From positions 1 to 21,263 of IMG/VR virus record IMGVR_UViG_3300043548_000125: a DNA stretch of 21,263 bases. One strand, 5' to 3'. Origin of the DNA: a virus. Below are positions 9,154 to 15,766 of the stretch, piece after piece. Numbering within the stretch: position 1 is the stretch's first letter; every line of letters starts with the position of its first letter. Position numbers and translations under genes: made by a program. The notes beneath the pieces were generated by a model, which saw only the letters and a program-made list of their open reading frames with translations, had not been told where the DNA came from and did not search any database.

Positions 9154-10064
9154 CGAATAATTGAAACGCAAACTTCCGGTGAATTAAATTTACTTCCACT
9201 AGAAGTCAACACATCAAGAACAATTGATGAATTTGTTTTAGATCCAAGATTTGGCCTTCCAATAATAACATCACCAGAAGTATCACCAGATGCTGCTCTT
9301 CCAGATCCTTGATACATATAAGAAGTATCTGGCATATCAGTTGAAAAATTTATCTGAAAACGACCAGTGTCTGTTTTTAAAACGCTAGAAACATTTCCAG
9401 ACTTATAGATAAATCTATTTGTATTTAGTGTGTTAGATGCCCCAGAAGCATCTCGCAGCATATCAAAGCTAACCCATGCCCTTATCCCAAAAATTGGAGC
9501 AGTTCCATCTGGAACAGGAAACTGAGAAAAATTTGAGGCATCCTTATAAAACTTAAATCCATTTGGACCAGTTAAATAAGTCTGTCCATTGTTGTTTTCA
9601 ATAATTAAATCACCAGTTCCATTTTGGGTTACAAATAGTCTTCCGTTCTCGCCTGACTCCCTTGTAATTGACGCATTTGTATTTACTCCAGATTGAGTCC
9701 CAAATTGCAATACAGAAGTTCCATTAGAAGCGCGAGATGGAGTAATGCTTAAATAATACGGGCTAGATGAAGCACCGAAACCAATATCTGTGTAATCGCT
9801 CCCCCAAGAAACCTTCCCAGTAGATAATTTCTCTGGTGTTACAGATCCATTGGTAATGTTGTCCGTGGTAACAGCTGGAGTCGCCAGTTCATTTGAGGTA
9901 ATTTTTCCAGCGGCAACGCGCAACTTTCCAGAAGAAACCTCGATTGTTCCATTAGTGAAAACCGCATCAGATGTCATCGTCGTCTGGTCGATGATATTGT
10001 TCATCTTAGTGCTAGTGATTGTGTCAGTAGCCGTAAATGTGTAGGTGGTATTAACTGCGCCCAT
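9150..10064 (-). CDS. Tail fibre-like/receptor-binding protein (304 aa)
   Basis: The N-terminus (MGAVNTTYTFTATDTITSTK) is Thr-rich and beta-like. Residues about 60-85 contain ELATPAVTTDNITNGSVTPE, the T-x-N-I-x-x-G-x-V-T-x-x-K-L motif common in phage tail fibres just before the shaft. The rest is rich in Ser, Thr, Asn and Gly with short beta repeats (GRLFVTQNGTGDLIIENNNG) and a jelly-roll-like end. The gene is visibly AT-richer than the nozzle gene beside it, as expected for a frequently exchanged receptor-binding gene. The stop overlaps the next start (ATGA). The fibre role is inferred from composition, motif and position; no chaperone or cleavage domain is seen. Confidence 0.7.
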   Translation of the reverse strand: MGAVNTTYTFTATDTITSTKMNNIIDQTTMTSDAVFTNGTIEVSSGKLRVAAGKITSNELATPAVTTDNITNGSVTPEKLSTGKVSWGSDYTDIGFGASSSPYYLSITPSRASNGTSVLQFGTQSGVNTNASITRESGENGRLFVTQNGTGDLIIENNNGQTYLTGPNGFKFYKDASNFSQFPVPDGTAPIFGIRAWVSFDMLRDASGASNTLNTNRFIYKSGNVSSVLKTDTGRFQINFSTDMPDTSYMYQGSGRAASGDTSGDVIIGRPNLGSKTNSSIVLDVLTSSGSKFNSPEVCVSIIR

Positions 10065-10069
10065 AGCGG

Positions 10070-12508
10070 TTATTTCTGTGAGATAATTTGTCTGTTGGTA
10101 ACGGAACCAGCAACTTTAATGGAGTTCACCTTGGGGGAACCAATGGTTCTTGTCAAGATCATCGTGCCAGTATAACCGCGAATGCCACCAAGTCTGCAAC
10201 GAATGCCAGCGGTTTCCGCCTCCCCTGTGAAACTAGGTTCCAGTATTTCACCTCCAAGAAACTGTGTAGTAGTTCCTATTTCCTCGGCATTATCTGGATC
10301 TTCAGAGGCAAAAGATATGCTATATTCGCCTTTTTGTCCCGGTAGGTTTTGCATTACCAATTGGGCATCCGTAAACCTTTTGCGCTCCATAGTACCCAAA
10401 TCATAGCCACGGGTAATAAGCCTTGAGTTAATTGTTGGTGTTACAACAACACTTGATGTGTTTGACACACTTAAACTATCGTTTGATGTGTCCGCTGCTT
10501 CCATTTGGTGCAATCCACCATTTGCGGTCACGGCATAGATGTTGTCGCGCACTTCTGCGCTGCCGATCACAAAGTTTTCGATCAAGAACCGTGAGTCTCC
10601 GAAGGTGTCAAGCGACTCCCAACCTTTATTTAAGAAGTTAAACACCAAAATTGCGTTATTTCCACGCGCATCTCCAATTCCCGGTGCTGAATCAAGCGGA
10701 ACTGCAAGGTAATATCGATTGTTGAACAGTATTCCTACAGATCTGTCGGCATAATTCTTGTTAATTCGGTCGATGTAAGGTTGAATGTTCTTGGAAATTG
10801 GCTCATCAGCCCCGCGCAGATTGTAATCGTTGAGGAACTCAACGGCATAAACACCATCATCGGACAGGAACATGACCATGTTTCCACGGGAAACTATAGT
10901 CCTACGGGCCAAGCATCCAACCTCGGAGGTTAATTCTGTGACCTTGGTGTCCAGCAGGCTGCCAACCGTACCAGAAATAAGGTGCAAGCTATTGCGGTTA
11001 AGCACAATCAGCGCATCGTCGTAAAATCCATGCATCCCCACCACATAATCGGCAGTACCACCGCTGATGCGGAACTGGTTCTCGATCTGGTCGAAGGTCG
11101 TGGTATCTAGAATATCCGAAACAGCGATCTCGTCGGTGATTTTGGTGCTGGTGTAGGTCGGCGCATTATAAGCCCCAGACTGGTTGTAGTAGTGTGGAAC
11201 CCACAATCTGCGCTGGAAGTAGACTCCCCAAGGCGCACCGGGTTGGTGCATAAACCCGCCACCAACGCTAAACCTACCACCAAACTCAAATGCATCGGCA
11301 GATGAAGTATTGTAGTCCCCAATAGGTGCATACCACTTAATCGTGGTAGTCGTAGCCTCGGTCACATAGTACTCGTTTCCAACCATGCCAGAAAGCTCTG
11401 GTGTTGCGGACTCACGAACTACGATAATATCTCCAGCCCTAACGGTAACATTGCCAGTAACGGTGGCAGTCACTAATCCAGAAACCACATCGACATCCTT
11501 TGCTTGGATGTTGAATGTCTGCGGTTGGGTGTACGCACCACCGGGTGACAGGGTAAACCCATCGGTCATGGTGGCAGCAGAAACTCCAAAAGTTTGGGTC
11601 TGGCTAGTCGTGAATGTGTAGGTAAAAGTGTCTTGGTTAGTAACAGAAACAACCGTGAATGTGCCATTGGCAGGCGTACCACCAGTAAGTCCAGCAACCG
11701 TAATCTGCGCCCCAGCAAGCAACCCGTGGTCTTTGACGCTCATGGTAACGGTCGTAGTCCCAGACTGCGATGCAGACAAAATAGGACGACCATTAGGGAA
11801 CCACTCAAACGCCTGCTGCCCATCGCGGAAGAGCATCACCTTGTCGAACACCTGTATCATGTCGGTGTCGGCTCCTAGGGCTTGGCCGGGAGGGTAGGGG
11901 ATGTTTGTGACGCTGTAGTCCGCTAGGTCAACCTTCTTGGCTACCGTATCCAAGGCAATGATAACGTACTCCTTGTTGCTAGTATTGGGGTCGCTGAATA
12001 GGCAGGAAGCTCGGACGTTGGCATTCGCAGCATCGTTGATCGGCATTTGCGATAAAGTGCCATTAACATCGGAAACGGAAGTCACTCCAGCCACCGTGTA
12101 TTGCAACGTATTTGCATCAAAATATGAAAGCAAGTAATCTCCATTAACCGCAGAATCCAAGCCATTTACACGCGCCCAACCAGTCGATCCCGCTTCAAAT
12201 CCGTGAGCCGTAACTGTAATGCGAATAGTACCAGTCGTTGGAACCGTCACATTGGAAATAGTCTTGGGGGAGTCGATCAAATAGAACGGCAACTGCAACG
12301 GAGTTTGACCAGTCGTAAATGCACTGGTCTTCTCCACGATCCCCTTGCGAGGACGCCAGTAACCCTCCATGCGCCCATTCAAGGACTCGCGCACTTCACC
12401 CGGCTGCAACTGGTTAAGCTGCAACCTCTGGTTCACGCCAACAAAACCCCGATCACCATCCTCGGCAATCGAGTCGTCCATTCCACCCATGGAACGGAAT
12501 TGGGACAT
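10070..12508 (-). CDS. Tail nozzle/tail tubular B-like protein with HGL-type beta repeats (812 aa)
   Basis: The N-terminus contains GVNQRLQLNQLQPGEVRESL and NGRMEGYWRPRKGI (residues 24-57), typical of podovirus tail nozzle or tubular B proteins of about 800 residues. Beta domains of the type often annotated as E1 FCCH-like follow: at 92-145 (TAHGFEAG...NGDYLLSYFDANTLQYTV), at 250-305 (KDHGLLAG...NGTFTVVSV...TFTYTF) and a related one at about 325-395. The second half (LSDDGVYAVEFLNDYNLRGA, then FNNRYYLAVPLD) has the WD/propeller-like rhythm of gp12-type nozzles. It presumably forms the distal tail tube through which DNA exits. Its stop lies 5 bases before the fibre-like gene, and its start shares one base with the upstream stop. 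Confidence 0.78.
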   Translation of the reverse strand: MSQFRSMGGMDDSIAEDGDRGFVGVNQRLQLNQLQPGEVRESLNGRMEGYWRPRKGIVEKTSAFTTGQTPLQLPFYLIDSPKTISNVTVPTTGTIRITVTAHGFEAGSTGWARVNGLDSAVNGDYLLSYFDANTLQYTVAGVTSVSDVNGTLSQMPINDAANANVRASCLFSDPNTSNKEYVIIALDTVAKKVDLADYSVTNIPYPPGQALGADTDMIQVFDKVMLFRDGQQAFEWFPNGRPILSASQSGTTTVTMSVKDHGLLAGAQITVAGLTGGTPANGTFTVVSVTNQDTFTYTFTTSQTQTFGVSAATMTDGFTLSPGGAYTQPQTFNIQAKDVDVVSGLVTATVTGNVTVRAGDIIVVRESATPELSGMVGNEYYVTEATTTTIKWYAPIGDYNTSSADAFEFGGRFSVGGGFMHQPGAPWGVYFQRRLWVPHYYNQSGAYNAPTYTSTKITDEIAVSDILDTTTFDQIENQFRISGGTADYVVGMHGFYDDALIVLNRNSLHLISGTVGSLLDTKVTELTSEVGCLARRTIVSRGNMVMFLSDDGVYAVEFLNDYNLRGADEPISKNIQPYIDRINKNYADRSVGILFNNRYYLAVPLDSAPGIGDARGNNAILVFNFLNKGWESLDTFGDSRFLIENFVIGSAEVRDNIYAVTANGGLHQMEAADTSNDSLSVSNTSSVVVTPTINSRLITRGYDLGTMERKRFTDAQLVMQNLPGQKGEYSISFASEDPDNAEEIGTTTQFLGGEILEPSFTGEAETAGIRCRLGGIRGYTGTMILTRTIGSPKVNSIKVAGSVTNRQIISQK

Positions 12509-12906
12509 TATTCAAAGTAAACAATAACAACGCCGCTTGTCAATGTAACCGACGAGAATCGGCCGCCAATACCCAATCCAGCAGGAAGGGTGATGGACTG
12601 CAAGCGGGTCGGGTTGGCAACATTGCCAGACGCACTGGCAACCGAACTCAACACGGCATCGTTCACCACTTGAATCCAGCGGATGTTACCAGAATAGCTA
12701 TGGCCAGCACCCAATACGGTGCTGCCATTTTGCCCCTGTAGATCGTATGCAACGGGAGTAGACATATCCACGAAGTGGGCGGGGAATGTGGATGCGTCAA
12801 GCAGGAATCTGCGGGTGGAGTATACAGAGGATACAGAAGAATGTGATATAGAAGATAAAGAAGATCGAGAAGAAGGGTTGACAGGCAGAGGGTAACTTGC
12901 AAACAT
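12508..12906 (-). CDS. Small virion-module protein, beta-rich C-terminus (132 aa)
   Basis: This is the first gene of the virion unit. The reading frame stays open up to 13005, but that would run into the tRNA-like sequence, so I start at the ATG at 12904-12906. An alternative ATG at 12763-12765 gives an 85-aa protein starting MSTPVAYDLQGQNGSTVLGA. Residues 1-45 are Ser/Arg-rich. The C-terminal 85 residues alternate small and hydrophobic residues (GGRFSSVTLTSGVVIVYFE), typical of a short beta-sandwich head or tail decoration protein. A 6-bp hairpin at 12914-12929 lies just before the start. Function unknown. Confidence 0.6.
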   Translation of the reverse strand: MFASYPLPVNPSSRSSLSSISHSSVSSVYSTRRFLLDASTFPAHFVDMSTPVAYDLQGQNGSTVLGAGHSYSGNIRWIQVVNDAVLSSVASASGNVANPTRLQSITLPAGLGIGGRFSSVTLTSGVVIVYFE

Positions 12907-12907
12907 T
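12878..12907 (+). promoter_or_regulatory. Weak candidate plus-strand promoter for the tRNA-like gene
   Basis: A perfect TTGACA at 12878-12883 is followed after 17-18 bases by AAACAT/AACATT, a poor -10 box (three of six matches). It lies about 40 bases before the tRNA-like sequence and overlaps the start of the opposite-strand gene. Only the -35 box is convincing. Confidence 0.2.
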
Positions 12908-12913
12908 AACCAT

Positions 12914-12929
12914 CTCACCCAGTGGTGAG
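12914..12929 (-). promoter_or_regulatory. Small hairpin just upstream of the first virion gene
   Basis: CTCACC and GGTGAG form a perfect 6-bp stem around a 4-base loop, 7 bases before the ATG at 12906. On the minus-strand transcript the 3' arm (GGTGAG) is the only purine-rich stretch near the start, so folding could hide it. A chance hairpin cannot be excluded. Confidence 0.3.
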
Positions 12930-12948
12930 TTGCCCCTTGCCCAGTGCT

Positions 12949-13020
12949 TGCCTTGTAGCTTAACGGACAAAGCGACCGTAGTAAAATTCGGTGATCTGGG
13001 TTCAAATCCCAGCAAGGCTA
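12949..13020 (+). tRNA. tRNA-like sequence with irregular anticodon arm (isotype unassigned)
   Basis: This is the only RNA-gene candidate on the plus strand. A 6-bp acceptor stem (GCCTTG with CAAGGC; the terminal 1-72 pair is T-T) encloses TA at positions 8-9. The D-arm is GCTT/AAGC with loop AACGGACA, which contains the GG and the final A. The T-arm is a perfect CTGGG/CCCAG with loop TTCAAAT. The region between them is abnormal: ACCG and CGGT pair around a 10-base loop, or five pairs form if one T is bulged, leaving a 7-base loop GTAAAAT that would read as anticodon AAA. The variable loop is then only 3 bases. CCA is not encoded. It could be a divergent, decayed or non-translating tRNA-like element. 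A hairpin terminator follows at 13047. Confidence 0.55.
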
Positions 13021-13046
13021 GGTTGGCAATTTGGGAAATTTTTGAA

Positions 13047-13071
13047 GGGGGGGTTAATCGCCCCCGCTTTT
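13047..13071 (+). terminator. Rho-independent-type terminator behind the tRNA-like gene
   Basis: A run of seven G at 13047-13053, a loop TTAATCG, then CCCCC at 13061-13065 form a GC-only stem of at least five pairs, followed by GCTTTTC. The T tract is short but lies on the plus-strand side only, 27 bases after the tRNA-like 3' end. This supports real plus-strand transcription there. Confidence 0.5.
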
Positions 13072-13133
13072 CCCGCCGCGCCAAAACTTGACCCCCTCCC
13101 CCCCAGTACTTGTAACAATATGCGTAATGCTGA

Positions 13134-13177
13134 ATCGTGTTCCACGGAAATCACCAGTATCCATCGGTGTTCCACGG
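13134..13177. repeat. Pair of direct repeats in the module boundary
   Basis: ATCGTGTTCCACGG at 13134-13147 recurs as ATCGGTGTTCCACGG at 13163-13177, differing by one inserted G and separated by 15 bases. The start-to-start distance is 29 bases, close to three helical turns, which fits a pair of protein-binding sites (late promoter activator or repressor). No other copy was noticed. Confidence 0.45.
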
Positions 13178-13414
13178 GATCGGGTGGTCGCCAATCAGTA
13201 ATCAACCCGTGAGTTGGTGGGCGCAGCACTAGATATGGTGGGTGGCATCGACCCTCGCGTGCGTGTTTCGGAAATCTTTTGCGAAAGTGGGAGCGATTCC
13301 CAGCACTCCATCTGCTCACCCAATCCCCATCACCACTACATTCCAGAGCATCACCCTCTTAATCGCACGGAAATGCCTCTGTATGCTCTCGACCCTATTT
13401 ATGGACACATTACC

Positions 13415-13454
13415 CACAAGAAAGCTCCAGACGCTGTGTGAGCGATTCTGGAGC
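13415..13454 (-). terminator. Rho-independent terminator closing the replication module
   Basis: On the minus strand GCTCCAGA pairs perfectly with TCTGGAGC. Inside is a further CGCT/AGCG stem with loop CACAC and a 2-base bulge. The 3' arm is followed directly by TTTCTT. There is no T tract on the plus-strand side, so it acts for leftward transcription only. It lies about 40 bases past the helicase stop, so the virion genes probably use their own promoter. Confidence 0.7.
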
Positions 13455-13492
13455 GATCTAGCGTGGTTTGGTGGAGGATGTTGCCTGTCTGG

Positions 13493-14728
13493 TCATACGA
13501 ACTCTTGGTACTGACCATTGAGTCGGAGCGGAAGCACCACGTCTCGTTGACCGTTCCGCAGCTTCCCAACCTTGATTCCGTCCTCGGCAATGAATAGGAG
13601 AGCATCTGCATCCTGCTCGATAGCGCGTGACTCTCGGACTTGATTGTTGTCGTTGAGTTGGCTTGCGCTGATGACTGGGCATTTGAGGTGCTTGGCTAGT
13701 TGCTTCAACCCACCAGAGACTCTGGCGACTTCCTCTTCCCGTGACTCTCGGCTTGATCTAGCTCCTCGGATCAATTGCAGGTAGTCCACCACCACAAGGT
13801 CGAGGGAGCCATGCAGGTCGCGGATGCGCTCGGCTTCTGCCGCGATGCTGTCGATGCTCTGGTTTGAGCTTGAGTCGATCCACAGGGGAGCGGATGATAT
13901 CTGCTCCACGCCACGCTGGATCTTCTGAAGCTCATGCTTGGCTGCGGTCCTTGGCTGAGTGATCGACCCGTAGTTGGTGTGGGTCATGACGCTGATGAGC
14001 CTTCCGATGACCTCGTGGTTCATCATCTCAAGGCTATGGATGGCGATTGGTCGCTGATCTGCGATGAACTTCGCGGCGATCTGTAGCATGAGGACGGACT
14101 TACCTCTAGAGGGCTTTCCAGCGACAACCCAGAACTCACCGGGTCTCATTCCGCCGCAAATAGCGTCGATCTCTTGGATGCCCGTGGAAGCTCCCGGAAG
14201 GTCTCCAGATTTGTAGTCGCGCATGAGGTTCTCGATGAACTGCTTGCTAGCTTTGTCAGCGTCGATGCTCCGTTGCTTGCCAGATACGACCTGTTGCAAG
14301 CTCTGGAGGGTGGTACGGAATGAGGCGATTGCTCCAGCGGCATCGTCTGCCTCTGCGATCTCACGGGCGGCAGACTGGGCGAGTCTGCGTGCTTGGTACT
14401 CCTTGAGCGTTGCAACCCACTGACTCCATCCTGCGGGTGTTGGCGAGTAATTGTAGCACTCGACGACCTGTGCCGCTCCACCGATTCTGTCCAGTCTGTC
14501 TTGATCGGTCAGATGCTGGACGACTGCGATGAGGTCGAACTGGTTGTTGTCCGATGCTGGCATTTCCCTGCAAGCATCCCACAGGGTCTTGGTATCGGGG
14601 TGGTGGAACGAGTCTGCGCTGAGTCCATCAGCGGCAGCACGCTTCAACAAGGATGCGTCCTTGAGTATGGATGAGATGACCGCCTTCTCGGATGGATGGG
14701 CTGAGGGTATGGTTTGTTCTGTGTTCAT
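13493..14728 (-). CDS. dnaB: Replicative DNA helicase, DnaB family (411 aa)
   Basis: This is a hexameric 5'-3' replicative helicase. The N-terminal domain starts at EKAVISSILKDASLLKRA (residues 14-31), the DnaB-type primase-interaction domain. The RecA-like C-terminal domain has Walker A GKPSRGKS at 204-211, the SLE motif H1a at 232-234, Walker B LVVVDYLQL at 311-319, and SQLNDNNQVRESRAIEQDAD at 356-375, which holds the arginine-finger region and the IEQDAD signature. I start at the ATG at 14726-14728, 7 bases after the initiator stop; an upstream ATG at 14785 would add 19 residues and overlap it. The leader is AACCAGAACATG with no Shine-Dalgarno. It lies directly after the O-like initiator, which presumably recruits it to the origin. 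Confidence 0.95.
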   Translation of the reverse strand: MNTEQTIPSAHPSEKAVISSILKDASLLKRAAADGLSADSFHHPDTKTLWDACREMPASDNNQFDLIAVVQHLTDQDRLDRIGGAAQVVECYNYSPTPAGWSQWVATLKEYQARRLAQSAAREIAEADDAAGAIASFRTTLQSLQQVVSGKQRSIDADKASKQFIENLMRDYKSGDLPGASTGIQEIDAICGGMRPGEFWVVAGKPSRGKSVLMLQIAAKFIADQRPIAIHSLEMMNHEVIGRLISVMTHTNYGSITQPRTAAKHELQKIQRGVEQISSAPLWIDSSSNQSIDSIAAEAERIRDLHGSLDLVVVDYLQLIRGARSSRESREEEVARVSGGLKQLAKHLKCPVISASQLNDNNQVRESRAIEQDADALLFIAEDGIKVGKLRNGQRDVVLPLRLNGQYQEFV

Positions 14729-14735
14729 GTTCTGG

Positions 14736-15314
14736 TTAAATTCCAAATTGGTCTGAGGTTTGTGGTCGGGTGTTTTGCTTGTCACGCGCCTGCCATGTCC
14801 TTACCGCTGATTTCCAGCACTTCATTGGTGACTTTCCCACAACCCAGCCTTTTGACTCGTAGTAGTCAATGAATTGTTGAGCCTTGAGGAACTTTGGAGT
14901 GAGGCTTGAGCCGTAGGCTAGGACATCCGCTACGGATGGTTTCTTGAACCTCTTCTGGTTCTTTGTTTCCCCTATATGTTCTATTGACGGTTCTTTAATA
15001 TAGGGCAGGTCTCCAGTACGGACTTCTAGAGGTCTCCGCTGCGGACTTCTAGAGGTCTCCAGTACGGACTTCTGGATTTTATAGATGACCTCGTTTCGTC
15101 CACGATGACGCTCCACGATGCCGCTCTCCTCAAGGTCATTCAACGCCTTGAAGACGCTGCTCCTCGCCAACCCTGTCTCGGCTGCGATGGTCTCGATGTG
15201 AGGCCAAGCAACACCCTCGTCGTTCGCGTTGTCGGCTAGCTTGAGCAACACCAACTTGGCCTTGGCATCGGCAACCGGGGTCTTCCATGCCTGCGATATG
15301 TAGTGGATGCTCAT
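14736..15314 (-). CDS. Lambda O-like replication initiator, winged helix (192 aa)
   Basis: Residues 1-80 form a winged-helix domain: AKAKLVLLKLADNANDEGVA, then PHIETIAAETGLARSSVFKA and a wing at IVERHRGRNEVIYKIQ. This is the HTH_36-type domain of phage initiators. Residues 81-104 are a linker encoded by three 23-bp tandem repeats. The C-terminal part has FIDYYESKGWVVGKSPMKCW (about 147-166) then KSAVRTWQAR, a pattern I know from phage replication proteins and probably the helicase-contact domain. Its start overlaps the upstream stop (ATGA) and the helicase gene follows 7 bases after its stop. As in lambda, the protein probably binds the repeats in its own gene and loads the helicase. Confidence 0.85.
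   Translation of the reverse strand: MSIHYISQAWKTPVADAKAKLVLLKLADNANDEGVAWPHIETIAAETGLARSSVFKALNDLEESGIVERHRGRNEVIYKIQKSVLETSRSPQRRPLEVRTGDLPYIKEPSIEHIGETKNQKRFKKPSVADVLAYGSSLTPKFLKAQQFIDYYESKGWVVGKSPMKCWKSAVRTWQARDKQNTRPQTSDQFGI
14966..15076. other. ori: Candidate replication origin inside the initiator gene
   Basis: The three iterons are followed, in the direction of transcription, by a locally AT-rich stretch (about 14966-15003, including TTTAATATAGG). Iterons followed by an AT-rich unwinding region, both inside an O-type initiator gene and next to helicase genes, is the lambda origin layout. Origin activity is inferred; the arrangement is seen. Confidence 0.6.
15008..15076. repeat. Three 23-bp tandem repeats (candidate origin iterons)
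   Basis: The unit starts GGTCTCCAGTACGGACTTCT and ends AGA. Copies are at 15008-15030, 15031-15053 (three central changes: GCTGC for AGTAC) and 15054-15076 (one change near the end). Since 23 is not a multiple of three, each copy is translated in a different frame of the initiator gene, so the DNA rather than the peptide is being conserved. Junctions carry a TCTAGA-centred near-palindrome. Confidence 0.85.
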
Positions 15315-15496
15315 TCTTCCTCAAGGTTGTCCTGCATGAAGCGGATGAAATGCTCAATTGCCCGGCTGCGTGACTTCTCTCCTCGGAAGTGATGCTTCTG
15401 GAGGTGGGCTAGGATCTCCCACGATTCTGGTGACATTGTTATGGATCTGGCGATGCGATGCTTGCCCTGCGGTAGTGGTTTTCTTCCTCGTTTCAT
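15311..15496 (-). CDS. Small basic protein, possible ribbon-helix-helix DNA binder (61 aa)
   Basis: It starts MKRGRKPLPQGKHRIARSIT, a basic arm and a short strand, followed by SPESWEILAHLQKHHFRGEK and SRSRAIEHFIRFMQDNLEEE. A strand with two helices and an S/R-x-AIEHFIR second helix resembles ribbon-helix-helix repressors (Arc/CopG type). Its stop overlaps the initiator start as ATGA, so it is cotranslated with it and may control replication genes. It overlaps a zinc-ribbon ORF in another frame by 143 bases. Confidence 0.65.
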   Translation of the reverse strand: MKRGRKPLPQGKHRIARSITMSPESWEILAHLQKHHFRGEKSRSRAIEHFIRFMQDNLEEE

Positions 15497-15596
15497 TGTT
15501 GTTCTGGCACTTTTTGCAGTTGGGGGTACTGCGGAACTCCTCCAGTGCTTTTGGGAGTCCGCAGCAGGCGCATATGCGCCAATGTATTTTTGTCAT
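15354..15596 (-). CDS. Small zinc-ribbon-like protein (up to 80 aa, overlaps next gene)
   Basis: Residues 1-30 (MTKIHWRICACCGLPKALEE, then FRSTPNCKKC) give a C9-x2-C12...C27-x2-C30 zinc ribbon with the K-x-L-x-E-F spacing seen in many short phage proteins. The reading frame continues to 15354, but from residue 34 it overlaps the 61-aa gene in a different frame and becomes Thr/Arg/Pro-rich, so the C-terminus may be meaningless extension. A sequencing error or programmed shift joining the ribbon to the 61-aa protein is possible; the sequence CAAAAAG lies just before the overlap. Confidence 0.5.
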   Translation of the reverse strand: MTKIHWRICACCGLPKALEEFRSTPNCKKCQNNNETRKKTTTAGQASHRQIHNNVTRIVGDPSPPPEASLPRREVTQPGN

Positions 15597-15640
15597 GAGT
15601 AAATGTTTGAGTCGTTGTCGTGATATTGTCTTTCAAATGT

Positions 15641-15766
15641 CTATAATAAAGTTCTTTTGATTGGTAGTATGTTTTGACCTAGGCTCGTTGACTCACGGAT
15701 AGCTACTTCCCGCCGGGTTTCATCGAGCCGGACTAACCCGGTTCCCTTTGTCGTCAAATTTTTCAT
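15641..15766 (-). CDS. Small hypothetical protein (41 aa)
   Basis: An ATG at 15764-15766 overlaps the stop of the PP-loop gene as ATGA, the junction used throughout this module. The frame reads MKNLTTKGTGLVRLDETRRE then VAIRESTSLGQNILPIKRTL before a TAG stop. It is basic and has no recognisable motif. A 7-bp inverted repeat (15713-15719 with 15735-15741) lies inside it. Support is the coupling and the otherwise empty gap; expression is not proven. Confidence 0.45.
   Translation of the reverse strand: MKNLTTKGTGLVRLDETRREVAIRESTSLGQNILPIKRTLL

Larger units (their letters stand above)
13021..13492. other. Module boundary without a convincing gene (about 470 bases)
   Basis: This stretch separates the replication module (ends 13493) from the virion module (starts 12906). 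It contains a plus-strand terminator behind the tRNA-like gene, a C-rich run at 13091-13104, a direct repeat pair at 13134-13147 and 13163-13177, and the minus-strand terminator at 13415-13454. A promoter for the virion genes should lie between the last of these and 12906, but I see no convincing sigma-70-type pair. Open frames here (for example minus 13002-13319) run through the tRNA-like sequence or look like noise. Confidence 0.6.

Noticed and set aside
12907-13005. N-terminal extension of the small virion-module gene up to 13005
   Set aside because: It would translate through the tRNA-like sequence and a hairpin; the added residues look unlike a protein N-terminus.
13002-13319. Minus-strand 105-codon open frame in the module boundary
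   Set aside because: It overlaps the tRNA-like gene, the terminator hairpin and the repeats, is Pro/Arg-rich without motifs, and has no coupling to neighbours.
15500-15525. Programmed -1 slippery site before the zinc-ribbon/RHH overlap
   Set aside because: CAAAAAG does not match the X-XXY-YYZ heptamer strictly and no clear stimulatory structure was seen, so I mention it only as a possibility.
15713-15741. 7-bp inverted repeat CCGGGTT/AACCCGG as a terminator
   Set aside because: The loop is 15 bases and no T tract follows on either strand; it also lies inside a probable small gene.
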